64,000 nt of DNA from Arthrobacter sp. QXT-31 (lineage in GTDB: Bacteria; Actinomycetota; Actinomycetes; Actinomycetales; Micrococcaceae): contig NZ_CP019304.1 in assembly GCF_001969265.1 (NCBI RefSeq), positions 1,612,001 to 1,676,000 on the forward strand, given 5' to 3'. Positions 20,135-28,488 of the stretch are shown in pieces; position 1 is the stretch's first letter; each line of letters begins with the position of its first letter. Both the position numbers and the translations under genes were made by a program. The notes under the pieces are model-generated. The model was given only the letters and a program-made list of their open reading frames with translations. It was not told the DNA's origin and made no database searches.

Positions 20135-21328
20135 TTAGCGCTGGCGGGGCACCTTGCGTACCGAGAGGGTGGTTGGAATGAAGAACGCCAGCACGGAACC
20201 GAGGATCAGCAGGAGCGGCACCGACCAGGTCCCCGAGACGCTGTGGACGTAGCCCACCACGGTCGGAGCCAGCGCCGCGAAGCAGTAGCCGACGCCCTGG
20301 ACGACCGCAGACATCCTGCCCGCCGAGGCCTGGTCCCGGGCAAGCTTGATGATCGCAATGAAGATCAGGGTGATGCCGCCGCCCTGCGCCACTCCCCCGA
20401 GCGAGGACCACAGCCACCACAGCTGGGGAACGAACAGCAGCCCCAGCGGAACGGTCAGCCACATGGCACCCAAGGTGACCGCAACCGCCGTCGTACTCAT
20501 GAACCGGGCCGCGAGCGGCACACCCAAGCTGCCGGCGATGGCCATGATCTGGAACAGGGAGGAGCCTGTGCCCGCAGCCGCCGGCGTCATGCCGAGTTCA
20601 TCGGACAGCAGGGTGGGCAGCCATGCGGTCACGCCGTAATAGGAGATGGCCTGGCCGGCGAACCCAACCGTCAGGCCCGCCGTGATCCATTGCGACGCCG
20701 GGCGGCCGGCTGCGGGCGGGCCGCCGGAACCGTCGTCGGCCGCCGGGACGAAGGCCCGCCGCCCGGACGCGAAAACCCAGAAGCCGATGGCCGCAATGGC
20801 AAAGGCCGCAGAGGCCGCAACGGCGGCCCGCCAGCCGGCCAATTCGGCCAGCGGCGCCGTAATCACGGAGGTGGCGAACGATCCGACGTTCAGGGCAGCC
20901 GTGTAGATGCCCATCGCAGTCCCCTGGCGCCGCGGCGAAAAGTCCCGCCGGATGATCAGCGGCACCGCGATGTTGCCCACGGTGATGGCCAGGCCGAGGA
21001 TGACCGTTCCCGCCATCACCATGGCGCCGCTGCCGGCCGACCGGACCGCGACGCCGGCCAGGACCCCCGCGAGCGTGAGGGTGATGGCCAGTTCCGCGCC
21101 AAACCTGCGCCCGGCGAGTGAGGCAAGGGGCGCCGCGAGCGAGAAACACAGCACGGGGATGCCGGTCAGCAGACCCAGCTCCACGGGCGAGAACCCCAGT
21201 TCCTGCTGCATCGGCCCCAGAACCGGAGCCACCGCCACGAACGGTCCCCGCATGTTCAGCGCGATGAGGCCGATGCAGGCAAGGAGTATCCAGCTGCGGG
21301 GAATCGCGGTTCCGGTGGCGCCCCTCAT
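20135..21328 (-). CDS. MFS transporter, CynX/NimT (cyanate/2-nitroimidazole) subfamily
   Basis: 397 residues with about twelve hydrophobic segments. The opening LNMRGPFVAVAPVLGPMQQELGFSPVELGLLTGIPVLCFSLAAPLASLAGRRFG and later GNIAVPLIIRRDFSPRRQGTAMGIYTAALNVGS are characteristic of the CynX/NimT group. Family members are named for cyanate or nitroimidazole handling, but most are uncharacterised exporters, and no substrate can be deduced. It stands alone between aceB and the thuA-like gene, flanked by identical 25-bp repeats. Confidence 0.88.
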   Translation of the reverse strand: MRGATGTAIPRSWILLACIGLIALNMRGPFVAVAPVLGPMQQELGFSPVELGLLTGIPVLCFSLAAPLASLAGRRFGAELAITLTLAGVLAGVAVRSAGSGAMVMAGTVILGLAITVGNIAVPLIIRRDFSPRRQGTAMGIYTAALNVGSFATSVITAPLAELAGWRAAVAASAAFAIAAIGFWVFASGRRAFVPAADDGSGGPPAAGRPASQWITAGLTVGFAGQAISYYGVTAWLPTLLSDELGMTPAAAGTGSSLFQIMAIAGSLGVPLAARFMSTTAVAVTLGAMWLTVPLGLLFVPQLWWLWSSLGGVAQGGGITLIFIAIIKLARDQASAGRMSAVVQGVGYCFAALAPTVVGYVHSVSGTWSVPLLLILGSVLAFFIPTTLSVRKVPRQR

Positions 21329-21426
21329 GCGGTGCAGGGGGCAGGGGGCTGGAAGCGGGAACGGGGTTTCATCACTCCTATTGCTATCACGCGGCGCCCC
21401 GAACGGCGGGAAGTCCGCTCATGGCT

Positions 21427-21451
21427 GGGGCCACAAGTGTCCGTTCGCGCT
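21427..21451. repeat. Copy 2 of the 25-bp repeat flanking the MFS gene
   Basis: Identical over 25 bases to 20075-20099 and in the same orientation. The conserved core contains AAGTGTCCGTTCGCGC. The opposite arm that makes a hairpin at copy 1 is only weakly present here. It sits 12 bases from the stop of the thuA-like gene. Confidence 0.75.
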
Positions 21452-21463
21452 CAGCACGTTCCT

Positions 21464-22213
21464 TTAGGGGGTGTTCAGGAACCAGTCGCGGGGTGCGTTG
21501 CTGACGCCCGGCTCCTCGCGGAACCGGCCCGGCTGCGCCACCCAGCCAACTCCGTTCGCGATCACCTGCCGGATCTCCGGCTGGTGGTACACGGGGTACT
21601 CCTGGTCGCCGGGGCTGAAGTAGAAGATCCGGCCCTTCCCGCGCGTGAATGTCACGCCTGAGCGGAACACCTCGCCGCCTTCGAAGGAGCTGATGAAGAT
21701 GAGGTCGTCGGGCTCCGGAATGTCGAAGAGTTCGCCGTACATCTCCTGCTTCGGGATGACGATGGGGCTTTCCACTCCGGCGGCGATCGGGTGCGAGGGC
21801 TTCACGGTCCACACGAGTTCCCGCTCGCCCTCGTTGCGCCACTTCAGGGAGCAGGTGGTTCCCAGGAGCCGGGTGAAGATCTTCGCGAAGTGCCCGGAGT
21901 GCAGGACGACCAGGCCCATGCCGCCCAGGACGTGGCGCTGGACGCGGTCCACCACTTCGTCGCTGACGTCGCCGTGTGCCCAGTGGCCCCACCACAGGAG
22001 CACGTCAGTGGCGGCAAGTGTCTCCTCGGAGAGGCCGTGCTCCGGATCGGCGAGGGTGGCGGTGCTGATATTCGAGTCCGGGTAGAAGCCCCTCAATCCA
22101 TCGGCAATGGCGCCATGCATGCCGTTGGGATACATCTCGGCCATGGTTTCCGGCTGGTTGCGGGCCTCGTGGACGCCTTCGTTCCAGACCAGGATGTTGA
22201 GTTTTTCAGTCAT
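21464..22213 (-). CDS. ThuA-family (trehalose-utilisation-like) protein
   Basis: 249 residues of the ThuA/glutamine-amidotransferase-like fold. Visible features: [25 protein letters not shown] at the N-terminus, [43 protein letters not shown], and [35 protein letters not shown]. In rhizobia ThuA and ThuB (an oxidoreductase) act together on trehalose and related disaccharides, probably through 3-keto sugars. Here too the partner is a Gfo/Idh/MocA oxidoreductase one base upstream, so translation is probably coupled. Substrate not known. Confidence 0.88.
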   Translation of the reverse strand: MTEKLNILVWNEGVHEARNQPETMAEMYPNGMHGAIADGLRGFYPDSNISTATLADPEHGLSEETLAATDVLLWWGHWAHGDVSDEVVDRVQRHVLGGMGLVVLHSGHFAKIFTRLLGTTCSLKWRNEGERELVWTVKPSHPIAAGVESPIVIPKQEMYGELFDIPEPDDLIFISSFEGGEVFRSGVTFTRGKGRIFYFSPGDQEYPVYHQPEIRQVIANGVGWVAQPGRFREEPGVSNAPRDWFLNTP

Positions 22214-22214
22214 G

Positions 22215-23309
22215 TCAGAGCCTCACTTCGCGCTGTTCGAGGGCGGATTTGTAGCAGGCGTCAAGCACCAGGGCGCGGGTCAGGGCAAGTGACCCGTCGT
22301 GGGCGCCCCATACAGTCTCCCCGCCGCGGACGGCCTCCACAAAGTCCTCCACCACGGCCTGGTGGGCCCGGCCCGGCTCGGCCACCACCACGTAGTCGGC
22401 GTTCTCGCCGTCCTTCTCCTTGAAGATCCGGACGTCTGCGACGGGTACGTTGGAGGCCCCGACGGCGCGCAGTTCGGCACCGCCGTCAGTACCGTACACG
22501 GTGAAGTCGATCAGGTCCTCCTCCTCCCGGTAGGCTGCCCAGCCGGCCTCGAGGATCAGCGTGCCGCCGCCTTCAAGCCGGATGAACGCCGAGGCGAAGT
22601 CCTCCACCTCGAACTTGTGCGTGGACTTCATGGCGGTGTAGCGGGCGTTGCCGCCCAGGCCGCGGGGGCCGAGTTCGGAGTGCGTCGACGCCGAGACGGA
22701 CAGCACCTTGGGCTCGCCCAGCAGGTGCAGGGCGTAGTCCAGGACGTGGACGCCGATGTCTGCCAGCGGGCCGCCGCCGGCCAGGGCCGGGTTGGTGAAC
22801 CAGCTGCCGAGCATGGGGATGCCCTGCCGCCGGAGCCACGACGCTTTGGCGTAGTAGGGCCGGCCCAGTTCGCCGTCGTCGATGATGCCCTTCAGCTTCT
22901 GGATATCGCCGCGGCGGCGGTGGTTGAAGGCCACGTCCAGGACGCGGCCGGCCTTCCGCGCCGCTTCCACCATCTGCCGGCCTTCCTCGCCGTTGCGGGC
23001 CAGGGGTTTTTCGTTCAGGACGTGCAGCCCGCGTTCCAGCGCGGCGATCGCGATCGGGGCGTGCAGGAACGTCGGCACGGCCACGCTCACGGCGTCGAGC
23101 CCTTCAAGCTCGATCAGGTCCTCCCAGCGCGCAAACGTGTGGGGCACGCTGTACTCGTCCTTGATCTTCGCCAACAGGTCCGCCTCCATCGCGGCGACCG
23201 CGACGAGCTCCACGCCGTCCATGTTCTTGTAGGCCTTGATGTGCTGCTGGCCGGCCCAGCCGATGCCGACGACGCCGACCCTTAGTGGCGCGTTTTTCTG
23301 CGTACTCAA
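22215..23309 (-). CDS. Gfo/Idh/MocA oxidoreductase (ThuB-like partner of ThuA)
   Basis: 364 residues. Rossmann motif [13 protein letters not shown] at the N-terminus, then the family's EKP motif ([11 protein letters not shown]) and the C-terminal catalytic region with [23 protein letters not shown], which supplies the Asp-x3-His pair. NAD(P)-dependent oxidation of a sugar or cyclitol hydroxyl is expected. Sits directly upstream of the thuA-like gene. Two more members of this family occur at 43.6 and 46.7 kb, with different active-site surroundings. Confidence 0.9.
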   Translation of the reverse strand: MSTQKNAPLRVGVVGIGWAGQQHIKAYKNMDGVELVAVAAMEADLLAKIKDEYSVPHTFARWEDLIELEGLDAVSVAVPTFLHAPIAIAALERGLHVLNEKPLARNGEEGRQMVEAARKAGRVLDVAFNHRRRGDIQKLKGIIDDGELGRPYYAKASWLRRQGIPMLGSWFTNPALAGGGPLADIGVHVLDYALHLLGEPKVLSVSASTHSELGPRGLGGNARYTAMKSTHKFEVEDFASAFIRLEGGGTLILEAGWAAYREEEDLIDFTVYGTDGGAELRAVGASNVPVADVRIFKEKDGENADYVVVAEPGRAHQAVVEDFVEAVRGGETVWGAHDGSLALTRALVLDACYKSALEQREVRL

Positions 23310-23437
23310 TGTTCAAGACTCCGTTTCGCTGACGATGCCGAAGCTCACTCCGCGTTCAAACCACACGAACGTGCCTGTTGCCATACTGTCTTGATATCCC
23401 TTCGCTGGCTACGCGGCTACCCTTTCGGAACCCAGTC

Positions 23438-23983
23438 TCAATGCTTTGAAGAACCAGCTAACAGGGTGGGGGCCAGCTCTTTGAGTTGGAGCACGAGCCA
23501 TGGGCTCAGAGCCCATGGTGCCGATTCCGCTGCTGTGAGCAGATCTGGCACCGAAACCCACCGATACTCGCACACCTCCGACTGCCGGGGCACTATCGAA
23601 CCCGTCGTGACGGCGGTGAACACAGGGCACAGCTCATTCTCTACAATTCCATTCGGGTCAACAGCCCGGTACCTGAATTCCGGCAGGCGCTCCTGCACGT
23701 CGGATAGCTCGATTCCGAGTTCCCAGCGGCCTCTTCGTCGGATCGCGTCCATCATGTTTTCCCCCGGGGCCGGATGCCCGCAGAAGGAATTCGTCCACAC
23801 TCCCGGCCAAGCAACCTTTGTAAGTGCCCGCCTGGTAACGAGAATTTGCCCCGATCGGTCGAACAAGTAGCAGGAAAACGCAAGGTGCAACGGCGTGTTG
23901 TGGCTATGGATTTCCTCCTTGGCCGCTGACCCACAGGCCTGGCCGTTTTCGTCGAGGAGTACTACCTGCTCTTTGTCTGTCAT
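23438..23983 (-). CDS. idi: Isopentenyl-diphosphate delta-isomerase, type 1
   Basis: 181 residues. Interconverts IPP and DMAPP, the isoprenoid building blocks. The catalytic Cys is in TNSFCGHP and the metal-binding Glu pair in GIVENELCPVF; HSHNTPLHLAFS holds the N-terminal His ligands. The Nudix-like helix reads RRRGRWELG, close to the RRCRYELG of the E. coli enzyme, so the active site looks intact. Its start overlaps (ATGA) the stop of the small gene upstream. Together with the UbiA-type prenyltransferase and polyprenyl synthase farther along, it gives this region a full short isoprenoid route from IPP. Confidence 0.95.
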   Translation of the reverse strand: MTDKEQVVLLDENGQACGSAAKEEIHSHNTPLHLAFSCYLFDRSGQILVTRRALTKVAWPGVWTNSFCGHPAPGENMMDAIRRRGRWELGIELSDVQERLPEFRYRAVDPNGIVENELCPVFTAVTTGSIVPRQSEVCEYRWVSVPDLLTAAESAPWALSPWLVLQLKELAPTLLAGSSKH

Positions 23984-24198
23984 AGCTGAGCCTCATAGGT
24001 AACTCCGAAGGGGACCTCCGGCGACAGCGCCGCAGTGTATCTGCCGGCCGCGTGGCGGACGAGTAGTATTCCGAGGCCTGCCATGTCTATCGACTTCTGT
24101 TGTAACTGCCGGACAGCAGCGTCAATACGCTCATCCCGCAGCTCATGACTTTCCACCTCGATATGGATGGGATGTGTAACAGTCATCGGATCCTCCAT
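23980..24198 (-). CDS. Small hypothetical protein coupled to idi
   Basis: 72 residues (68 from the internal ATG at 24186, whose protein would begin MTVTHPIHIEVESHELRDE). The stop overlaps the idi start by four bases, suggesting coupled translation. The sequence has a helix (DERIDAAVRQLQQKS) followed by GLGILLVRHAAGRYTAALSPEVPFG, the look of a small alpha/beta protein. I do not recognise the family. The overlap with idi is the main evidence that it is real. Confidence 0.6.
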   Translation of the reverse strand: MEDPMTVTHPIHIEVESHELRDERIDAAVRQLQQKSIDMAGLGILLVRHAAGRYTAALSPEVPFGVTYEAQL

Positions 24199-24274
24199 TA
24201 CGCCTCACTATGGAGAGCTATCCCCGCCTGCCTGCAGAATATCCTGGAACGCGGGGACGGACGCTGGGCAAACG

Positions 24275-24321
24275 GCGGAAGCCGGGCTGTACGCCCCATA
24301 GGAACAAAGCCCGGCTTCCGC
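24275..24321 (-). terminator. Hairpin terminator between the Tat-exported TIM-barrel gene and the idi pair
   Basis: Perfect 14-base arms at 24275-24288 and 24308-24321 with a 19-base loop, lying 21 bases after the stop of the gene at 24342-25283 on the minus strand. It separates that gene from the downstream small gene and idi. Confidence 0.7.
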
Positions 24322-24341
24322 GGCGGATACAAGTGGTCCTG

Positions 24342-25283
24342 TTAGAACCGGATACCCCGAAGGTAGTTGTAGCCCACCTCGGCCGTCTGCAGCGGCGTGA
24401 CGTCGGGCCGGTCGTTCTCCACGATGAATTCCTTGGGAGTGTGCGCCCGGAAAATGCGTGCGAAGTCGATTTTTCCGGTCCCGAGGTCGGCGAAGTCGCC
24501 TGCGGCGTCGCGGTCCTTCACGTGGTACTGCAGGACCTTCTGGGGAGCCTGGAGGATGGTGTCGATGGCGAACTGGATCGGATCCTTCGCACCGACGCCA
24601 AAACCGGCGGTCACGGCCCAGTAAAGGTCCACCTCAAGGTGGACCAGGCTGGGGTCGAGGCGGCTGGTGAAGATGTCCCAGGGAGTCAGGCCGCCGCCAA
24701 GGTCCGTGGTGAACTCGTGGGCGTGGTTGTGGTAGCCGTACTTCACGCCAGCCTGCTGCGCGACAGCTGCTTCAGCGTTCATCTGGTCCGCCCAGCGGCG
24801 CCAGTCATCCGCAGAGCTGGAAACCAGGTAGGGCACGTTAATGTGGGTCTGGCCGAGAGTTACAGCGTTGGCGAGCTTGGTCTCCAGGGCTGCCGGTGTG
24901 GCGCTGATTCCGTCATGGCTCGAGGAAGGGGTGATGCCAAGCGAATCAAGGGTCGAGCGCATCGCTTCGGCGGTGCGGCCGTACAGGCCGGCGAGCTCTA
25001 CCTTGGTGAAGCCGAAGCTGGCCAGGCTCGCCAGCGTGGCGTCAACGCCCTGGCCACTCATGATGGAGCGCAGCGTGTACAGCTGAATGCTGATCAGTCC
25101 CGGGGGAACCGGCCGGCCAGCAGCCTGGGGAGCCGGAGCCGCGACTGCAGCGGTTCCGCCGATACCGGCGAGGCCGACGCCCACGCCGGCCGCTACTGCT
25201 CCCTTAAGGAAGCCGCGGCGATCGACGCCCTTTTCTTCCAGCGAGCGACGAAGGGCGCCTGGGGCATTGAATCCGAAGCACAT
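24342..25283 (-). CDS. Tat-exported sugar-phosphate isomerase/epimerase-like TIM barrel
   Basis: 313 residues from ATG 25283, with AGGAAAGG six bases upstream; the longer open frame upstream lacks family sequence. The N-terminus is a twin-arginine signal (DRRGFLKGAVAAGVGVGLAGIGG), so the enzyme is folded in the cytoplasm and exported, possibly with a metal. The mature part is an AP-endonuclease-2-type TIM barrel: ISIQLYTLRS, FTKVELAGLYG, YGYHNHAHEF, HLEVDLYWAVTAG and YHVKDRD carry the usual Glu/His/Asp metal ligands. Recent work on such barrels ties many to 3-keto-sugar or cyclitol chemistry. Preceded by a good promoter at 25669-25698. Confidence 0.87.
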   Translation of the reverse strand: MCFGFNAPGALRRSLEEKGVDRRGFLKGAVAAGVGVGLAGIGGTAAVAAPAPQAAGRPVPPGLISIQLYTLRSIMSGQGVDATLASLASFGFTKVELAGLYGRTAEAMRSTLDSLGITPSSSHDGISATPAALETKLANAVTLGQTHINVPYLVSSSADDWRRWADQMNAEAAVAQQAGVKYGYHNHAHEFTTDLGGGLTPWDIFTSRLDPSLVHLEVDLYWAVTAGFGVGAKDPIQFAIDTILQAPQKVLQYHVKDRDAAGDFADLGTGKIDFARIFRAHTPKEFIVENDRPDVTPLQTAEVGYNYLRGIRF

Positions 25284-25668
25284 GAGTTGCCTTTCCTGAC
25301 AGTAAGTGCGGTCCTCCACCGAATGGGGGGAGGGAAAGCGGGCATAGCTGCATCGCAGCGGCGTGTTGGATGTTCGCGGCAGCCACTGAACGCGGCCAAA
25401 GGGCAGGCCACCCCCGGTTAGTTGCTTCACCCGCAGCGTCTTCGCCACGGGCTCCGCGCTACCATTCCCAGTGATCAGTAACAGACGCGATAGGGGCAGG
25501 AACTCATGCGTGCAAAGGGGCTGTGCGCTCTCGCTGGCAAGAGTTCCCTGATTTCACGCGCTTGTAGACGCCTGAAACCCAGGCAGAAAGTATTCGCTTT
25601 CCCCCTGGCCGGGCGACGGCGTCTCGCTTACTCGAAGCATTATCACCGTCGACCGGACTTCTGATGTG

Positions 25669-25698
25669 AGCCTATTCCCGCCTTTTGTTGCGTGTCAA
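25669..25698 (-). promoter_or_regulatory. Sigma-70-type promoter for the Tat-exported TIM-barrel gene
   Basis: On the minus strand TTGACA (25698-25693) is followed after 18 bases by TAGGCT (25674-25669). It points toward the gene starting at 25283 and implies an untranslated leader of about 380 bases. The rest of 25284-25734 has no gene I can support. Confidence 0.5.
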
Positions 25699-25734
25699 GC
25701 AAAAGTCGGCAAGACGCCGGAACAAGTGTCCCGG

Positions 25735-26943
25735 CTAGCTTGCCTGGGAGCCGGTCAGACCCAAAACCATCTCGTCGATCCGCTGCGGGGACATGGCATG
25801 GTGGATAGCCAGCATGCTGGCGCCGAGCACGCCCGCATCGAGCCCTGACGTGGACTGCACAATCTGGAGGTGCTGGGTCGCCAGCGGCATGGTGCGCGAG
25901 TAGACCACTTCCCGGATGCCCGCGATGAAGTGCTCGCCCGTCAAAGCCATGGATCCGCCGATGACGATCACTGCCGGGTTGATCAGGCTGATGCAGGCCG
26001 AAAGAACCTCACCCACGTCCCTGCCGGCCTGGCGGACGGCATGGACCGCCTCCGTACTGCCGGCTCCAACCAGCCTCACCACGTCTTCGCTGCTGGTTGC
26101 TTCCAGCCCCAGAGCGCGCAGTTTCGATGCGACAGCCGGGCCGGACGCAACCGCTTCCAGGCAGTCAGTATTACCGCAGTGGCACGGCGCCCCCGATCCG
26201 CTGTGCACCCTGACATGGCCGATATCACCGGCCACGCCGTCTGCACCGCGCTGGAGCATCCCGCTGGAGACGATGCCCGAGCCAATACCGGTGGCGACTT
26301 TGACGAAAATCAGATCATCCACGTTGGGCCAGGCAACATTGCGCTCCCCGAGGGCCATGATGTTCACGTCATTGTCCACGAGGACCGGAACCTGGAAGTG
26401 CGCCTGCAGGTAGCCAGGGACATCGAAGCCGTTCCAGCCAGGCATAATCGGGGGGTTGATCGGCCGTCCGGTCCGATGCTCCACCGGCCCGGGGAGGCCG
26501 ATGCCGATGGCCAGGAGGTCTGTCATGGAGCGACCGGAGGCCTGAAGCAGTTCGGACGCCAGTTCAACAACGGCCTGCAGAACGGCGTCCGGGCCCTGCG
26601 TCACTTCGATTGCCCGCCCGTCCTCCTGCAGACGGTGTCCCGTGAGATCGGTAACCGCGAGCCGCAGGTGGGACGCTCCAATGTCAACGCCGAGGACAAT
26701 CTTGCTGCCGGCCTTCAAGGCAATGCGCGAGGAGGGGCGGCCGCCCGTGGAAACCGCGTCGTCCACGAAGCCAACCAACCCAAGTTCCATGAGCGCCTCG
26801 ATGCGCAGCGTCACCGTGGAACGGGCCAGGCCCATCTGCTCCGCGAGCTCGCTTCGGGTACGCGGGCGTCCGTCTCGAAGAATCTGGAACAGGTCACTCG
26901 CTCCGGACGAACCGAGGCCGTTGAAGCTACTTATGTCATCCAT
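25735..26943 (-). CDS. ROK-family transcriptional regulator (NagC/XylR type)
   Basis: 402 residues. An N-terminal winged helix (GRPRTRSELAEQMGLARSTVTLRIEALMELGLVGF) precedes a ROK sugar-kinase-like domain with VLGVDIGASHLRLAVTDLTG, the central GIGLPGPVEHRTG, GSGIVSSGML and the zinc-binding motif in CHCGNTDCLEAV. ROK repressors release DNA when they bind a sugar or sugar phosphate. It is divergent from the ebo-type operon beginning at 27236 and probably controls it and perhaps itself; the shared intergenic region is 292 bases. Confidence 0.92.
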   Translation of the reverse strand: MDDISSFNGLGSSGASDLFQILRDGRPRTRSELAEQMGLARSTVTLRIEALMELGLVGFVDDAVSTGGRPSSRIALKAGSKIVLGVDIGASHLRLAVTDLTGHRLQEDGRAIEVTQGPDAVLQAVVELASELLQASGRSMTDLLAIGIGLPGPVEHRTGRPINPPIMPGWNGFDVPGYLQAHFQVPVLVDNDVNIMALGERNVAWPNVDDLIFVKVATGIGSGIVSSGMLQRGADGVAGDIGHVRVHSGSGAPCHCGNTDCLEAVASGPAVASKLRALGLEATSSEDVVRLVGAGSTEAVHAVRQAGRDVGEVLSACISLINPAVIVIGGSMALTGEHFIAGIREVVYSRTMPLATQHLQIVQSTSGLDAGVLGASMLAIHHAMSPQRIDEMVLGLTGSQAS

Positions 26944-27122
26944 CGATCAATTACAGCACATTCGTCGACGGAACGCCCTTGTACCCGACCAGCCTTGGGC
27001 TTGAAACGTCAAGCGCTCTTTACTAGGGCTTCACGGGAATGAAGTCGGCCCTAAACCTGACCTGATTCGCTGCAAGTCGCGCCCGCATTTACGGCTTTAT
27101 ATCGAGCGATACCAAACATTCG

Positions 27123-27152
27123 TTGTTCGGTCGTCATTACTCGTGCTAGGTT
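27123..27152 (+). promoter_or_regulatory. Candidate extended -10 promoter of the ebo-type operon
   Basis: TTGTTC (27123-27128), an 18-base spacer and TAGGTT (27147-27152) preceded by TG, giving an extended -10 element. The next gene starts at 27236. Flanking sequence in 26944-27235 is AT-richer than its surroundings (TTTATATCGAGCG near 27096). A ROK operator is expected here, but I could not define one. Confidence 0.45.
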
Positions 27153-27235
27153 TCCTTCTGTGATCGACGCCACCGTTTGGCTCGCTTGTTAGCCCGATCT
27201 TTGGCAGACCGCAGCACCACTTCAAGGAGGAAGAT

Positions 27236-28486
27236 TTGCGCAGAAAAACGGACACATCAGCTGAAGGGACGCCAGGCCTGGGCGCGGAATCAACCTCCCA
27301 TTCCTACGGCAAGACAGGCATCTGGCTGGTCGGCGCCCGCGGTTCCGTGGCGACAACAGCCACCGTGGGACTGGCCGCCATCTCTGCGGGGCTCGCGAAC
27401 GCCACCGGTTGCGTCACCGAACAGGAGTCATTTGGCGAAGTCGCGCTGCCCGACTTTGCGGACCTCGTGGTGGGCGGCCATGACATCAGCAATGTCTGCA
27501 TTGCGAAGCGTGCCGAGGCGCTGGTCGAGTCAGGCATGCTGCCGCTTCACCTCGTCGAATCTGTCCGGTCCCAGCTGGTGGAAGCCGACCAGCGCGTGCG
27601 GCCCGGCTACGATTCGGCGCAACAGTCGGAGACGCAGGCTGGAGCGGCCCGCAGGCTGGCGCAGGACATCCTTGACTTCAAGCGCTCCCACGGTCTGAGC
27701 CGCGTCATTGTTCTTGACGTCGCTTCCACTGAAGCGCCGGTTGAACCGCTCCCCGAGTTCGAGGACGCAGATCTGCTGCTGGCCGCGCTGGAGGACCCTG
27801 CGCGCTCGGTGCTGCCACCCAGCTCGCTTAGCGCCTATGCCGCCGTCCTCGCCGGTTCTCCCTACGTGTGCTTTACCCCTTCCCCTGCTCTCAACCTTCC
27901 GGCGCTGCGTGAACTGGCGACGAGGCACCGGATTCCCACCGCGGGACAGGACGGAAAGACCGGCCAGACCTGGCTCCGGTCTGTCCTGGCGCCGGCCTTC
28001 GCAGCACGCGGGCTGCGGGTCCTGTCATGGGCAGGAACAAACCTTTTGGGCGGCGGCGACGGCGCCACCCTCGCTGACCCGCTGGCGGTTTCGGGGAAAT
28101 TGCAGTCCAAGAACCGCGGGCTCCAGGAACTGACCGGCGGTGCGGTGACCCCGCTCCACATCGACAACGTGCAGGATCTCGGCGAGACGAAGGTGGCCTG
28201 GGACCACGTCAACGTCGAAGGGTTCCTCGGATCACGCCTCACGCTGCAGACCACCTGGAGCGCCTACGATTCCATGCTTGCTGCACCCATGGTGCTTGAC
28301 CTCTCACGCCTGATGGCATTGGCTGACGCCGCCGGAGAAGAAGGCCACCTCCGCGCACTTGGATTCTTCTTCAAGGACCCTTGGGGCAGCGACGAACACT
28401 CGTTCGCGGAACAGAGCCGCGACCTGATGCAGTGGGCAAAGACCGCCAGCGCCAAACTGCCTGCCGGCACCGGGAGCCATGATTAG
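27236..28486 (+). CDS. Inositol-phosphate-synthase-like protein, first gene of the ebo-type cluster
   Basis: 416 residues of the myo-inositol-1-phosphate synthase family. The NAD site is GIWLVGARGSVATT (G33 to G36 variant of GxGxxG). Later family blocks are VVGGHDISN, GQDGKTGQTWLRSVLAP, SWAGTNLLGGGDGATLADP, SKNRGLQ and WDHVNVEGFLG; these carry the lysines and aspartates used in the aldol cyclisation of glucose 6-phosphate. TTG start with AAGGAGG upstream. In other taxa ebo clusters carry EboD, a dehydroquinate-synthase homologue; none is present here, so this protein may take the equivalent place as cyclitol-forming enzyme. Two bases separate it from eboC. Confidence 0.9.
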   Translation: MRRKTDTSAEGTPGLGAESTSHSYGKTGIWLVGARGSVATTATVGLAAISAGLANATGCVTEQESFGEVALPDFADLVVGGHDISNVCIAKRAEALVESGMLPLHLVESVRSQLVEADQRVRPGYDSAQQSETQAGAARRLAQDILDFKRSHGLSRVIVLDVASTEAPVEPLPEFEDADLLLAALEDPARSVLPPSSLSAYAAVLAGSPYVCFTPSPALNLPALRELATRHRIPTAGQDGKTGQTWLRSVLAPAFAARGLRVLSWAGTNLLGGGDGATLADPLAVSGKLQSKNRGLQELTGGAVTPLHIDNVQDLGETKVAWDHVNVEGFLGSRLTLQTTWSAYDSMLAAPMVLDLSRLMALADAAGEEGHLRALGFFFKDPWGSDEHSFAEQSRDLMQWAKTASAKLPAGTGSHD

Positions 28487-28488
28487 CA

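Noticed and set aside
20099..21121. 340-codon plus-strand frame across the MFS gene
   Set aside because: Arg/Gly/His-rich shadow; the minus strand encodes a clear twelve-segment permease.
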